Source: Desertivirga brevis (lineage in GTDB: Bacteria > Bacteroidota > Bacteroidia > Sphingobacteriales > Sphingobacteriaceae). Taken from it: a DNA stretch of 64,000 bases. Shown piece after piece: positions 1-9,810 of this stretch. The notes under the pieces are model-generated. The model saw only the letters and a list, made by a program, of their open reading frames with translations, searched no databases and had not been told where the DNA came from. The first letter of the stretch is position 1; the number at the start of each line of letters is the position of its first letter. The translations under genes and the position numbers were made by a program. The DNA is taken from NCBI RefSeq assembly GCF_017355835.1, contig NZ_JAFEWF010000005.1, forward strand, positions 310,001 through 374,000. The letters run 5' to 3'.

Positions 1-906
1 GAACTTACCATCCAACTTCTGGAAAAAGCACCATGGGGAAATACTATTGAAGCAGCTTGTAACCATTATCTACAGAATAAAGCATTAAATAGTAAACAAC
101 TTTCGGAAATAACAGAACTGGTAAGTAAAGCACTTCCCGCGGATCTGCATGCAGGTATAGAGGTGGTGATGAAAAGAATGGATGAACTGGCTTCGGGCAC
201 AACTGATACCGCCATGCTCATGGACGCCTTTAATCCACTTGTACAGGTGAGCCGGTACGGTAACGTCCGCCAAACAGACCAGGAGACTGTTCAGGTAATT
301 CTAAGATCAATATTCTACCGTATGGTTGCAGGTTTACCAATAAGCTGCACTGGGATAGACGAAGAACAATCGGCGGATATGGCAGAAAAGATCAAAGCTG
401 TAAATAATGCAATCCTTTTCCTTGACGAGGAAGAACTTAAGAACACATGGCTGGAAACATTGCTGAAGATCACAACCGTAAAGCAAGTGTCGCCGCTGGT
501 ACATGGGATGAGTTCAAAGATCCTTTATGATCTTAAGTATATTGACAGTGAGCAGACAGCTGCAGAGTTTAGTAAAGCATTGTCACCAGGCCATGATCCT
601 TCTTATTCAGCTGCCTGGGCAGAGGGCTTCCTAAAAGATTCTGCCACTATTTTGATACTTGACGATGATATCTGGAATATTACCAATAATTGGCTGGCGA
701 GCCTTGATCAGGAGGTATTCCTGCAGGTTGTGCCTTTACTCCGCCGGACATTCGCGGTGTACAATTCTGTTGAAAAAAGCAGGATAGCGCAAAGGGTGAA
801 ATACAGCAAAGAGGGTGGGGAAAAGCGAGAAGCCGCAGTAACCATTAATAAAGAAAGAGCATCCAGGGTACTGCCAATACTAGGTACTATCCTGGGAATA
901 AAATAA
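1..906 (+). CDS. DUF5682 family protein, YehM-like (3' part only)
   Basis: The reading frame is open from base 1 through the stop at 904-906, so this is the C-terminal about 301 residues of a longer protein whose start lies before the window. The sequence is mostly helical and soluble, with no signal peptide or membrane segment in the visible part. The next gene, six bases downstream, encodes a 379-residue VWA protein that resembles E. coli YehP. In the yehLMPQ arrangement a large DUF5682 (YehM) gene precedes YehP and works with a MoxR-type AAA ATPase, and this partial gene fits that position. The function of the system is not established. The assignment leans on gene order and general resemblance rather than a catalytic motif. 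Confidence 0.6.
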   Translation, partial: ELTIQLLEKAPWGNTIEAACNHYLQNKALNSKQLSEITELVSKALPADLHAGIEVVMKRMDELASGTTDTAMLMDAFNPLVQVSRYGNVRQTDQETVQVILRSIFYRMVAGLPISCTGIDEEQSADMAEKIKAVNNAILFLDEEELKNTWLETLLKITTVKQVSPLVHGMSSKILYDLKYIDSEQTAAEFSKALSPGHDPSYSAAWAEGFLKDSATILILDDDIWNITNNWLASLDQEVFLQVVPLLRRTFAVYNSVEKSRIAQRVKYSKEGGEKREAAVTINKERASRVLPILGTILGIK

Positions 907-912
907 GGAACT

Positions 913-2052
913 ATGCAGGAAGAACTGGAGAAACGCTGGAGATTAGTATTAGGTTCTGAAACCAGAGACGAGCTTTCAGTAGATTTAAGTAGACAAGAAA
1001 CGGGCATTGACAACACCCTTCAGGCCTTGTATAATTCGGACCGGAAGGGAGGACTTGGTCCCTCATCCCCAAACGTTTCCCGGTGGTTGGGGGATATCCG
1101 GGAATACTTCCCTAATACCGTGGTTAAGGTGATGCAGCAGGACGCCCTTAAACGGCTTAACCTTACCTCCATGTTGACCGAACCAGAGATGCTCGAAACG
1201 GTAATTCCCGATGTACATCTCGTAGCCAACCTGCTTACCTTGGGCCGTGCTATACCGGAGAAAACCAAATCAACCGCCCGAATGGTTGTTAAGAAGGTTG
1301 TAGATGAATTATTGCAAAAACTTACAGCACCTACACAACAGGCTATTTCCGGAAGTCTAAATCGCTCAGCGAGGAACAGACGGCCCAGGCATAACGAAAT
1401 TAATTGGTCAGAAACGATCCGAAGGAACCTTAAGCATTATCAGCCAGATTATAAAACCGTAATCCCAGAAACCAGGATTGGCTTTGGCAGAAAAAGAAAG
1501 GCGCTGAAAGACGTTGTGTTATGCATTGACCAAAGTGGCTCTATGGGAACATCGGTAGTATACTCAGGAATATTTGGAGCAGTAATGGCTTCTATTCCAG
1601 CGGTAAACACAAAGATGGTAGTCTTCGATACCGAGGTAGCAGATCTCACGGAAGAATTACAGGATCCGGTAGAATTGCTTTTTGGTGTTCAACTTGGGGG
1701 TGGGACAGACATTCATAAGGCCCTGACTTATTGTTCTCAAATCATAACCCGTCCCTTAGATACAGTCCTGGTGCTGATAACAGATCTCTATGAGGGTGGA
1801 AATCAACAAGAGATGCGAAAGAAGGCAGCCCAGCTTGTTGACAATGGAGTACAGGTGATCACATTACTTGCCCTTAATGATGACGGTTCTTCCTTCCATG
1901 ATCATGGCAATGCTGATTTCCTGGCCTCTATTGGTGTGCCTGTTTTTGCTTGTACACCTGATCTTTTTCCCGACTTGATGGCTGCTGCATTAAGTAAACA
2001 AGATATAAACCAGTGGGCCGGTGCTAATGATATTAAGATGAGTGGGAGATAA
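913..2052 (+). CDS. VWA domain protein, YehP-like
   Basis: This is a 379-residue soluble protein. Its C-terminal half is a von Willebrand A domain with an intact metal-ion-dependent adhesion site: DQSGS with D206, S208 and S210, the threonine in GGGTD at T265, and the aspartate in LITD at D291. The N-terminal half is helical and shows no motif I recognise. Its length and layout match the E. coli YehP type (about 378 residues). VWA proteins of this class pair with MoxR AAA ATPases, whose gene would be expected upstream outside the window. The gene starts six bases after the preceding stop, which implies co-transcription. The role is unknown; metal insertion or complex remodelling by a MoxR-VWA pair is inference. 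Confidence 0.75.
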   Translation: MQEELEKRWRLVLGSETRDELSVDLSRQETGIDNTLQALYNSDRKGGLGPSSPNVSRWLGDIREYFPNTVVKVMQQDALKRLNLTSMLTEPEMLETVIPDVHLVANLLTLGRAIPEKTKSTARMVVKKVVDELLQKLTAPTQQAISGSLNRSARNRRPRHNEINWSETIRRNLKHYQPDYKTVIPETRIGFGRKRKALKDVVLCIDQSGSMGTSVVYSGIFGAVMASIPAVNTKMVVFDTEVADLTEELQDPVELLFGVQLGGGTDIHKALTYCSQIITRPLDTVLVLITDLYEGGNQQEMRKKAAQLVDNGVQVITLLALNDDGSSFHDHGNADFLASIGVPVFACTPDLFPDLMAAALSKQDINQWAGANDIKMSGR

Positions 2053-2101
2053 AAATAGATAAAAGCTTCAGGACCATTCTTCAGATGCTGGCAGCTTTGG
2101 T

Positions 2102-2132
2102 TGCCACAAGGTTATTACATATCGTTGTGGCA
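2102..2132. repeat. 8-bp inverted repeat between the VWA gene and GH28
   Basis: TGCCACAA (2102-2109) and TTGTGGCA (2125-2132) form a perfect 8-bp hairpin with a 15-base loop. There is no T-tract after it, so it is a weak terminator candidate at best; an operator is also possible. The remaining 2053-2221 spacer holds a TAATTTTA sequence at 2151-2158 that is only loosely like a Bacteroidota -7 element. Confidence 0.3.
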
Positions 2133-2221
2133 GGATGCTCTTTGAATTTGTAATTTTACCCACAATTAAAAGGAAGTTCAAATACTTCCAGACCAATTTA
2201 TCCTCTAGAATTAGAAATTTA

Positions 2222-3580
2222 ATGACTACAAGAAACTTCAGGCTTGCATTATTGCTCTTGGTTGGCCTAACACTGAACTTTAAAAGTTACGCGAAAGAGA
2301 TTTTTCCTGACGGAACCCCAATTCCTGAATGGTTCAGGCAAAATAAACCTACTGATATTAGCAAACTAGGAAAGCACTATCGCATTTCCGATTTCGATGT
2401 AGTGAACGACAGCTCTATCATTCAAACCAAATTAATCCAGTCTGTCATTGATAAAGCCAGTGCCGATGGTGGTGGCGTTATTGTCATTCCTAAAGGAACT
2501 TTCCTTAGCGGTTCATTATTTTTTAAAAAAGGAACTCACTTACATCTTGAGGATGGAGCGAAATTGAAAGGTAGCGACGACATTACAAATTTTCCGCTGG
2601 TTATGACACGGATGGAAGGGCAAACATTAAAATATTTTGCTGCACTTGTCAATGCCGATGGCCTAGATGGCTTTACAATATCAGGCAATGGAACTATTGA
2701 TGGAAACGGCTTACGTTATTGGAAATCCTTTTGGCTTAGACGTGAATTCAATCCCAGCTGTACTAACATGGATGAAATGAGACCGAGACTAGTTTATATT
2801 TCTAACAGTAAAAATGTTCAGCTTTCAGGAGTTAAATTAATGAACTCGCCATTCTGGACAACCCACCTTTATAAATGCGAGAATATAAAGTTGCTCGACC
2901 TCTATATCTACTCACCTAAAGAGCCCGTGAAGGCTCCAAGTACTGACGCTGTAGATATTGATGGCTGCAAAAATGTGCTTATCAAAAACTGCTACATGTC
3001 TGTTAATGACGATGCTGTAGCCTTAAAAGGAGGGAAGGGACCTACTGCCGATAAGAATCCGAACAATGGGAGTAATCAAAATATCATTATCGAAGATTGT
3101 ACCTATGGATTTTGCCATGGTGCTTTAACCTTCGGAAGTGAATCCATTCACGACAGGAACATTATATTACGCAGAATTAAAATAAGTCACGCAGAGCGCC
3201 TGCTTTGGCTGAAAATGCGTCCTGACACTCCGCAGAACTATGAATATGTATTGGTAGAGGACATCGAAGGCCATGATATTGGAAACTTTTTATTTGTGCG
3301 TCCCTGGACTCAATTCTTTGATCTGAAAGGTGAGCAGGTGGCAGGAACCTCGAACAGTCGCAATATCACAATGCGAAACATTAAGTTGGATTGTGAGAAC
3401 TTTTTTAACGTTGGTGTGCCGAAAGAAGTGGCACCGGCAAAGGGTTTTGGATACAAGCTTTCAGATTTTAAGTTTGAAAACCTGGAAGTAACAGCAAAAA
3501 AGTTCACTGAAATCGATACTTCGTTAATAGAGAACTTCAAACTCAAGAATGTAGTGGTTAATAAAAAGAAGATTTATTAA
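2222..3580 (+). CDS. GH28 family polygalacturonase, secreted
   Basis: This is a 452-residue exported glycoside hydrolase with a right-handed beta-helix fold, predicted to hydrolyse alpha-1,4 bonds of galacturonan or related pectin backbones. GH28 landmarks are visible in order: a GNGTIDGNG turn, STDAVDID (D242 and D245, the NTD-type motif), NDDAVALKGG with the D263-D264 pair, CHGALTFGSE with H299 (the GHG motif with Cys replacing the first Gly), and a WLKMR segment in the RIK position. I chose the start at 2222 because it directly precedes a typical signal peptide (TRNFRLALLLLVGL then a cleavage near YAK); an upstream ATG at 2135 would add an unlikely 29 residues. It lies at the edge of the PUL, separated from the first SusC by a terminator, and so may be its own transcription unit. 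Confidence 0.9.
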   Translation: MTTRNFRLALLLLVGLTLNFKSYAKEIFPDGTPIPEWFRQNKPTDISKLGKHYRISDFDVVNDSSIIQTKLIQSVIDKASADGGGVIVIPKGTFLSGSLFFKKGTHLHLEDGAKLKGSDDITNFPLVMTRMEGQTLKYFAALVNADGLDGFTISGNGTIDGNGLRYWKSFWLRREFNPSCTNMDEMRPRLVYISNSKNVQLSGVKLMNSPFWTTHLYKCENIKLLDLYIYSPKEPVKAPSTDAVDIDGCKNVLIKNCYMSVNDDAVALKGGKGPTADKNPNNGSNQNIIIEDCTYGFCHGALTFGSESIHDRNIILRRIKISHAERLLWLKMRPDTPQNYEYVLVEDIEGHDIGNFLFVRPWTQFFDLKGEQVAGTSNSRNITMRNIKLDCENFFNVGVPKEVAPAKGFGYKLSDFKFENLEVTAKKFTEIDTSLIENFKLKNVVVNKKKIY

Positions 3581-3598
3581 TAAAACTATTATCAACAG

Positions 3599-3646
3599 GT
3601 CCGCCACTTAAACAGTATTTCTGTTTTCTGGCGGACTTTTTATTTT
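3599..3646 (+). terminator. Intrinsic terminator after GH28
   Basis: GTCCGCCA (3599-3606) pairs perfectly with TGGCGGAC (3629-3636), and a small inner stem AACAG/CTGTT lies inside the loop. The hairpin is followed by TTTTTATTTT. It begins about 19 bases after the GH28 stop, which separates GH28 from the susC operon. Confidence 0.85.
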
Positions 3647-3720
3647 AAGCCCATCCCTTCGTTAACAAATTCCTCTATTTATTCAAATAGCTGGTACAAT
3701 CCCCTTAAAACCCCTTTTTT

Positions 3721-3759
3721 TGTAACATCTCCCGCTACTTATGCAACAGTAACATAACC
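3721..3759 (+). promoter_or_regulatory. Putative HTCS operator upstream of susC1 (site A)
   Basis: Two related half-sites lie 21 bp apart: TGTAACATCT at 3721 and TGCAACAGTAACATAAC at 3742. The same arrangement occurs upstream of 10652 and of the second susC, and a single half-site occurs upstream of 27208. Two helical turns between direct repeats suit an AraC-type DNA-binding domain such as that of the HTCS at 23021. A further inverted repeat, TTATGCA (3739-3745) and TGCATAA (3766-3772), overlaps the site. The -7 region expected about 36 bp downstream (near 3778) only matches at its TTT core. A TACTTTTG at 3846-3853 is an alternative promoter. No direct evidence of binding. Confidence 0.5.
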
Positions 3760-4040
3760 TAACGGTGCATAAATCAACGACTTTAGCATAACGAAAAGAA
3801 GGATCTTTTCTATTATAAACTAACCAAGTAAATTTATGCTAACACTACTTTTGCCGCAAACTTTATTGGCACCTCTTAATCTCGTAAAAAACACAAAATC
3901 AAGGTTAAATCAAACCTCTTTCAAGCAGAGGAAAACCTTCAATTAAATTCAATATTAAACCAGGATTCAAAAGATTGTTCCAGCTTTCAGCAGAAAGTTT
4001 ACGACAAGTAATTATAGGGCAATCTTTAAATTTTCATTGT

Positions 4041-7000
4041 ATGAAAGGACTTTTATTTAAAAACGCAATAATCCCTTTTTTGCTTTTTTTCGTTGCACAG
4101 GTAACCTTTGGTCAGAGTGCTGAAATAGTAGTTAAAGGATTGGTAAAAGATGGAAGGGGAGAAAGCCTTCCGGGTGTGAGTGTGACCGTTAAAGGAACAA
4201 CTAAAGGTGTTGTAACTAACTCTCAGGGGACCTTTACAATTAAAGCTTCCTCACCTGATAATATTCTTGTTTTCACTTTTCTGGGTTTCGATAAGGTTGA
4301 ACGAAGGATTGGCAATGACAGGAATATTAACGTCGTTATGAAAGAACATGCTAACGAATTAAACCAGGTAGTAATAATTGGATATGGAGAAGTTGCCAGG
4401 AAGGATTTAACTGGTGCGGTAGGACAAGTTAAGGTTGAGGAACTACAGAAGGCACCTGTTAGGTCATTTGAGGAAGCATTAGCTGGAAGAATTGCCGGTG
4501 TACAAGTTAGTTCACCAGAAGGACAACCGGGCATGTCTAGTGATATTGTGATCCGTGGCGCCAGTTCCATAACACAGGATAATTCTCCTTTATACGTTGT
4601 TGATGGCTTTCCGCTTGAGAGTCCCCACAACAATACATTGAACCCCTCAGAAATTGAATCTATAGAGGTATTAAAGGACGCATCAGCCTCGGCAATTTAT
4701 GGAGCGCGGGGAGCTAATGGGGTGATCATTATTACGACAAAAAAGGGCAAAGCTGGTAAACCCGTCATAAGTTACGACGGTTATTATGGCTCTCAACAAG
4801 AGATAAAGAGAGCACAATTGATGGACCCTTACGAGTTTGTGCGCTACCAATTGGAACTAGACCCGGTTGGAAAGGGAGAAGCATATACACCGCCGGGAAA
4901 AACGCTAGAATCTTATCGAGGGGTACAGGGTGTTGATTGGCAGGAGCAGGTATTCAGGGGCGCAGGTATGAACAATCACAATCTTTCTGTCAGGGGAGGA
5001 AATGAACAAACTAAATATTCCATCTCAGGCTCCGTTATGGGTCAGGACGGGATAATTATTAATTCCGGGTTCAAACGATATCAAGGGAGGATTGCATTGG
5101 ATCAGAACATTAGAAAAGACTTCAGAGTGGGGATAAATGCCAACTATGCAAATACAAGGATTAACGGAACAACACCCTCAACTTACAATGGAAACAGTAA
5201 TTCTTTAAGTCTTCTTTACAGTGTTTGGGGATATAGACCGATTAGTGCGAGTGATGTACCCCTGGAGGACCTGATTGACTCGCCAATGGATCCGGAAGTA
5301 GATGAAACTGCTGATTACCGGTACAATCCAATCCTCTCGGCCAGAAATGAGCTAAATAACAATTTCGATAACTCTCTTATTGTTAACGGATACGCGCAGT
5401 TTCCTGTTTTTAAAAACTTGACGCTAAGAGTAACAGGCGGAATTACTAGGCAAACAACACGTTTGGAAACGTTCTATAATAGTCAAACAAAGTATGGTGA
5501 TATAAATAGTGCCCAGGGAAGCAGAGGGGCAAATGGAAGGTTGACTAGTCTTGAAAAGAACGACTTCCTCAACGAGAACATCCTAACCTACAAAAGGAAA
5601 TTCAATAGGTTTCATAACCTTACTGTATTAGGAGGTTTCACCATGCAGGAACAAAAGAACCTTAGCTTTGGGTACCAGGCCTCAGGCCTGCCCAATGAAA
5701 GCCTTGGATTAAGCGGACTTGAGGAGGGAACTGCACAAACACTTAATTCGTCTCGTACAGAAAACTTCCTCATGTCGTATCTTGGAAGATTAACTTACGA
5801 TTATAAATCTAAATATTTATTTACCGCTTCTTTTCGAGCTGATGGTTCATCTAAATTTTCCCCGGCAAATAAATGGAGCTATTTTCCTTCAGGAGCTTTT
5901 GCCTGGCGTTTGAGTAATGAAAAGTTTATGAAAGGCTTCAACTTCATCAATAATGCAAAATTACGTACCAGTATAGGAGTTACAGGAAATAATCGCGTGT
6001 CAGACTTTGCTTATCTGTCGACAGTTACTTTCCCTATTTCCAGATATTATACCTTCAATAATGCTTACTTTATTGGAGCAATACCAACAACACTCGGAAA
6101 TAAAGACTTACGCTGGGAAACAACCTTACAAACGGATGCTGGTATTGATCTATCTCTTTTTAAATCAAAGTTAAACATAACCGTCGATTATTATAACAAG
6201 CGAACCTATGATCTACTACTTAATGCTCAGCTACCATCAACAACAGGTTATCAGAATGCATTTAAAAACATCGGTGAGGTTAAGAATGCCGGATGGGAAT
6301 TTGAATTGAGCACAACGAACTTTAATAAAAAGGATTTTAAGTGGAACACCTCCTTTAACATATCCTTTAACCGGAATAAAGTTGTTGAGCTTACCCAAAA
6401 TCAGGAAAGTATGCTAACCAGTATTGGTTGGGAGACTGGATATAGCAACATCCCGCCATACATTGCTAAAGTTGGTCAACCCATTGCACAGTTTTATGGC
6501 TTCAAATGGTTGGGTAACTATCAATTCAACGATTTCAATCAAAACCCCGATGGTTCATATACCTTGAAACCTTCAGTCCCAGACAATGGAACTGGAAGAG
6601 ACAAAGTTCAACCCGGAGATATTAAATACGCAGACATCAATGGTGACGGAACAGTTAACGCATCCGACAGAATGATTCTAGGAAATCCCAACCCTGACTT
6701 TATCGGCGGACTTTCAAATAACTTCAATTATAAGGGATTTGACCTCAATGTGTTCTTTCAATGGTCGTATGGAAATGAACTTTTGAATGCCAATCGTTTA
6801 GTGTTTGAAGGCAGTTCAAGACTTAGTCTTAACCAATATGCAAGCTATGCAGATCGTTGGACTCCGGAGAATCAGAACAACACCTATTTCAGAACGAAAG
6901 GATTTGGACCTACGGCTTATTCGTCCAGGATAATTGAGGACGGGTCTTACCTGCGACTAAAAACAGTGTCTCTTGGATACAGGATTCCCGCGAGGCTGTT

Positions 7001-7184
7001 AAAATCAATAAACGTCAGCTCTCTAAGAGTATATGCTTCCGCACAAAATCTGGTAACATGGACAAATTATTCAGGCCTAGACCCGGAGGTATCAACAAAA
7101 CGGGCTGCACTTACTCCAGGTTTTGACTACGCCGCCTACCCAAGAGCAAAAACTATTGTGTTTGGCCTGAATGTAGCACTTTAA
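4041..7184 (+). CDS. SusC/RagA family TonB-linked outer membrane transporter (PUL pair 1)
   Basis: This 1047-residue outer-membrane beta-barrel is predicted to import oligosaccharides with the SusD-like lipoprotein encoded 11 bases downstream. It has a signal peptide (KGLLFKNAIIPFLLFFVAQ, cleavage after FGQ), a carboxypeptidase-D-like regulatory domain (about 30-110), a TonB-box region, and a plug domain containing VIIGYGEVARKDLTGAV and YGARGANGVIIITTKKG, which are SusC hallmarks. The barrel fills the rest and ends in a short aromatic/hydrophobic strand (VFGLNVAL). The in-frame ATG at 3975 would put 22 non-signal residues in front, so 4041 is preferred. The length is typical. The substrate is inferred from the neighbouring pectin and fucose enzymes. 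Confidence 0.93.
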   Translation: MKGLLFKNAIIPFLLFFVAQVTFGQSAEIVVKGLVKDGRGESLPGVSVTVKGTTKGVVTNSQGTFTIKASSPDNILVFTFLGFDKVERRIGNDRNINVVMKEHANELNQVVIIGYGEVARKDLTGAVGQVKVEELQKAPVRSFEEALAGRIAGVQVSSPEGQPGMSSDIVIRGASSITQDNSPLYVVDGFPLESPHNNTLNPSEIESIEVLKDASASAIYGARGANGVIIITTKKGKAGKPVISYDGYYGSQQEIKRAQLMDPYEFVRYQLELDPVGKGEAYTPPGKTLESYRGVQGVDWQEQVFRGAGMNNHNLSVRGGNEQTKYSISGSVMGQDGIIINSGFKRYQGRIALDQNIRKDFRVGINANYANTRINGTTPSTYNGNSNSLSLLYSVWGYRPISASDVPLEDLIDSPMDPEVDETADYRYNPILSARNELNNNFDNSLIVNGYAQFPVFKNLTLRVTGGITRQTTRLETFYNSQTKYGDINSAQGSRGANGRLTSLEKNDFLNENILTYKRKFNRFHNLTVLGGFTMQEQKNLSFGYQASGLPNESLGLSGLEEGTAQTLNSSRTENFLMSYLGRLTYDYKSKYLFTASFRADGSSKFSPANKWSYFPSGAFAWRLSNEKFMKGFNFINNAKLRTSIGVTGNNRVSDFAYLSTVTFPISRYYTFNNAYFIGAIPTTLGNKDLRWETTLQTDAGIDLSLFKSKLNITVDYYNKRTYDLLLNAQLPSTTGYQNAFKNIGEVKNAGWEFELSTTNFNKKDFKWNTSFNISFNRNKVVELTQNQESMLTSIGWETGYSNIPPYIAKVGQPIAQFYGFKWLGNYQFNDFNQNPDGSYTLKPSVPDNGTGRDKVQPGDIKYADINGDGTVNASDRMILGNPNPDFIGGLSNNFNYKGFDLNVFFQWSYGNELLNANRLVFEGSSRLSLNQYASYADRWTPENQNNTYFRTKGFGPTAYSSRIIEDGSYLRLKTVSLGYRIPARLLKSINVSSLRVYASAQNLVTWTNYSGLDPEVSTKRAALTPGFDYAAYPRAKTIVFGLNVAL

Positions 7185-7195
7185 ATCTTTAAGAA

Positions 7196-8812
7196 ATGAA
7201 ATTGAATACAACAAATATCCTGTTTCTAACTTTGTTCGCTTTTTCATCTTGCAATGAAAAGCTAGAAACAAAACCCTCTGATTTTTTAAGCCCGGTTAAT
7301 TATTATGAAACAGAGGCTCAACTAAATGCTGCATTAAATGGTGTTTATGATCCTTTAGGGCAGGAGGCTATGTACGGCAACGGCTTATTAACTTATCTTT
7401 CTTACGGAAATGATGAGGCGATATGGAGAGCCTCGGGCCAAACCACCGGCCCTATGGTGTATAATTACGATCCTTCTGAAGCTAATATTGATAACCTGTG
7501 GACTGCCTTATATTATTGTATTAACCGGGCTAATGTACTGATCGAGAACATTGAAAAAGCTAATGCAAGCGACAGAGCAAAGGAGATCATCAGAGCCCAG
7601 GCATTGTTCCTCCGTGGATATTACTATTTCATGCTAGCTGACAACTGGGGTGCGGTTCCAATTAAACTCAGTTCTACACAGTCTGCAAACGATGTGAACA
7701 TTCCCTCGTCACCCGTAAGTGAGGTTTTCGCAAGGGCAGTTTCAGACATAGAAGCTGCGGAAGCTCTATTACCTACAGCATCGGAGTGGGGAGATAATTC
7801 GGCTGGCAGGATCTCAAAAAATACTGCAAGGGGAATTCTTGCGCGGGTTTATCTTACCATGGCAGGGGAACACCTGAAAGACACGGGTAAATATCAGGAT
7901 GCCCTTAAGTGGTCGAAGAGGGTGATTGATTCAAGGGAAAGCTCATTAAATCCAGATTATTCACAGGTGTTCATCAATCATTGCCAGGATAAATACGACA
8001 ATATCTACCGTGAATCAATGTGGGAGGTGGAGTTTTACGGAACAAAATCGGACATCTATGGTGAGGTGGGTTATAATGGCAACAGGAACGGTATTGCGTC
8101 GAACAACATAGACTTTCCGGGCTATGGATATGCCTTCTTATTTGCCACGGCAAAACTTTTCAATAAATATGAGTCAAGAGGAACCGGAGCTAATGAATCT
8201 TCACCGGACGAGAGGAGGGACTGGGCTATTGCTCCTTATACATGGAACGACAATACCAAAACGAAGGTAATGATGCCTTATAACGCTACGAGTCCCTACA
8301 ATCGTTACCCGGGAAAATGGCGCAGGGATCTTGAAACTAATTTGCCCAGGAACAAGAACTACAGTGGTGTTAATTTTCCACTGCTTAGATACGCCGACGT
8401 TCTTTTAATGTATGCAGAATCTGAGTTTAGAGTTAATGGTGCCACTGCCGATGCATATAACGCAATTAACCAGGTAAGAAGACGTGCTTACGGCAAGCTG
8501 AAACCTGGGGCATCTAATTTATCAGAAGCTGACCTATCTGGTTTAAGTGATGAGGCATTTTTTAAGGCTATTGTGGATGAACGGATGCGGGAGCTGGCAT
8601 TTGAATGTTTGCGAACTCACGATCTCAAGCGATGGGGACTGCTAGTTAGTACGCTAAAAGAATTTGCCGCAGACATAAAGCAAAATGCACCTGCAAATCG
8701 AAAATTCTCATCAATAGTTGGTGATAATGTTCAGCCAAGACATTTCTACTATCCGATTCCCAGTAGGGAAATATCGTTGAATAAGGCTATAGAACAGAAC
8801 AGCAATTGGTAA
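7196..8812 (+). CDS. SusD/RagB family outer membrane lipoprotein (PUL pair 1)
   Basis: This 538-residue surface lipoprotein caps the preceding SusC and binds glycan. The signal sequence ends in a lipobox with C19 (FAFSSC). The N-terminal SusD-like region (YYETEAQLNAALNGVYDPL) is followed by TPR-like helices (AQALFLRGYYYFMLADNWG is a family hallmark) and the C-terminal SusD domain with VNGATADAYNAINQVRRRA and DERMRELAFECLRTHDLKRW. It starts 11 bases after susC and is followed 12 bases later by the DUF5017 lipoprotein, so the three form one operon. Confidence 0.93.
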   Translation: MKLNTTNILFLTLFAFSSCNEKLETKPSDFLSPVNYYETEAQLNAALNGVYDPLGQEAMYGNGLLTYLSYGNDEAIWRASGQTTGPMVYNYDPSEANIDNLWTALYYCINRANVLIENIEKANASDRAKEIIRAQALFLRGYYYFMLADNWGAVPIKLSSTQSANDVNIPSSPVSEVFARAVSDIEAAEALLPTASEWGDNSAGRISKNTARGILARVYLTMAGEHLKDTGKYQDALKWSKRVIDSRESSLNPDYSQVFINHCQDKYDNIYRESMWEVEFYGTKSDIYGEVGYNGNRNGIASNNIDFPGYGYAFLFATAKLFNKYESRGTGANESSPDERRDWAIAPYTWNDNTKTKVMMPYNATSPYNRYPGKWRRDLETNLPRNKNYSGVNFPLLRYADVLLMYAESEFRVNGATADAYNAINQVRRRAYGKLKPGASNLSEADLSGLSDEAFFKAIVDERMRELAFECLRTHDLKRWGLLVSTLKEFAADIKQNAPANRKFSSIVGDNVQPRHFYYPIPSREISLNKAIEQNSNW

Positions 8813-8824
8813 CCCTAAATTAAA

Positions 8825-9739
8825 ATGATGCTAAAAAACATTAAAATAATACTTGTTGGCTCCATTGCCAGCTTGATACTTTCTTCTTGTGATAAAGATC
8901 TGTCTACCCCGGAGTTCGAGGTGTCAACAAGATCAACTACTTTCAAAAAAGGAGAACTGATAACGTTTAACATTTCAGGAAACCCTGACGTGATCCGCTT
9001 CTATTCAGGTGAGCAAGGTAAGAAATACGAATTCAGCCGCCGTGACAGTCTGAAGGGAAAGCTACTACTACAATTCTCCACCTTTGCTCAAAATTCAGGA
9101 TCGCAAGAGAATTCTCTTAAAATACTTTATTCCACAGATTTTAAGGGCGCCTATAACATAGCGGGGGTTCAGGCGGCAACATGGAATGATGTAACGTCAA
9201 AAGCAATACTTTCAAACGGTACCGACAATGTACCTTCCGGTCAAATTGATCTAACTAATATAGTACCTGCAACTGGTCCCGTGTATTTTGCATTCAGGAA
9301 AAGAGACGAGCAAAGTGCAACTCAAAAACCCAGAGCATGGACTATTAGGTCCTTTCAATTAAACCTCCTTAATGAACAAGATAACTTTTCTTATCCTTTA
9401 ACGGATTTGACAAATGCTGGCTGGACTGCAGTAGATGTTCTTAATTCTACATACCGATGGGCTATAAACCTAACCGCAACATCACCAGCACTAAGCATTG
9501 GAGGTGGGAATATTAATACAGCTGCTAATGAGGATTGGGTGATAACCAAAGTTCTATATCCGAATGCGATTAAACCAGATCCAGCAATACCTGTAAAAGG
9601 TGTGGATACTAAAGTAGAATCCTATTCATATTCCTTCGCAACCCCCGGGGTATATAAGCTGGCTTTTGTAGCATCAAACATGACACCTGACAAGCAAAAA
9701 GAGGTAGTAAAGGAACTTGAGCTAACGATAACAGATTAA
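8825..9739 (+). CDS. DUF5017 domain lipoprotein, probable surface glycan-binding protein
   Basis: This is a 304-residue lipoprotein with a lipobox at C22 (ILSSC). The mature protein is beta-rich: an N-terminal stretch (VSTRSTTFKKGELITFNISG) looks like an Ig/PKD-like domain that recurs near the end (YSFATPGVYKLAFVASN), around a central DUF5017-type module. Genes in this third position of susCD operons usually encode surface glycan-binding proteins; binding here is inferred from position. No catalytic motif is visible. There are two adjacent ATG codons (8825 and 8828) and the first is used. It ends the first operon, before a strong bidirectional terminator. Confidence 0.8.
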   Translation: MMLKNIKIILVGSIASLILSSCDKDLSTPEFEVSTRSTTFKKGELITFNISGNPDVIRFYSGEQGKKYEFSRRDSLKGKLLLQFSTFAQNSGSQENSLKILYSTDFKGAYNIAGVQAATWNDVTSKAILSNGTDNVPSGQIDLTNIVPATGPVYFAFRKRDEQSATQKPRAWTIRSFQLNLLNEQDNFSYPLTDLTNAGWTAVDVLNSTYRWAINLTATSPALSIGGGNINTAANEDWVITKVLYPNAIKPDPAIPVKGVDTKVESYSYSFATPGVYKLAFVASNMTPDKQKEVVKELELTITD

Positions 9740-9773
9740 AAGAGCCTTTTTTTAATTAATATATTGTTGATCC

Positions 9774-9804
9774 AAAGCCACTTTTCGAAGTGGCTTTTTT
9801 GTTT
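9774..9804. terminator. Bidirectional terminator, UUCG tetraloop
   Basis: AAAGCCACTT (9774-9783) and AAGTGGCTTT (9788-9797) form a perfect 10-bp stem closed by the very stable TTCG tetraloop, with T-rich flanks on both strands. It separates the convergent DUF5017 and BLUF genes. Confidence 0.92.
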
Positions 9805-9810
9805 TAGAAT

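Noticed and set aside
3846..3853. TACTTTTG as the susC1 promoter
   Set aside because: It fits the -7 consensus, but the spacing from the shared operator places the promoter near 3778. Kept only as an alternative, not as a feature.
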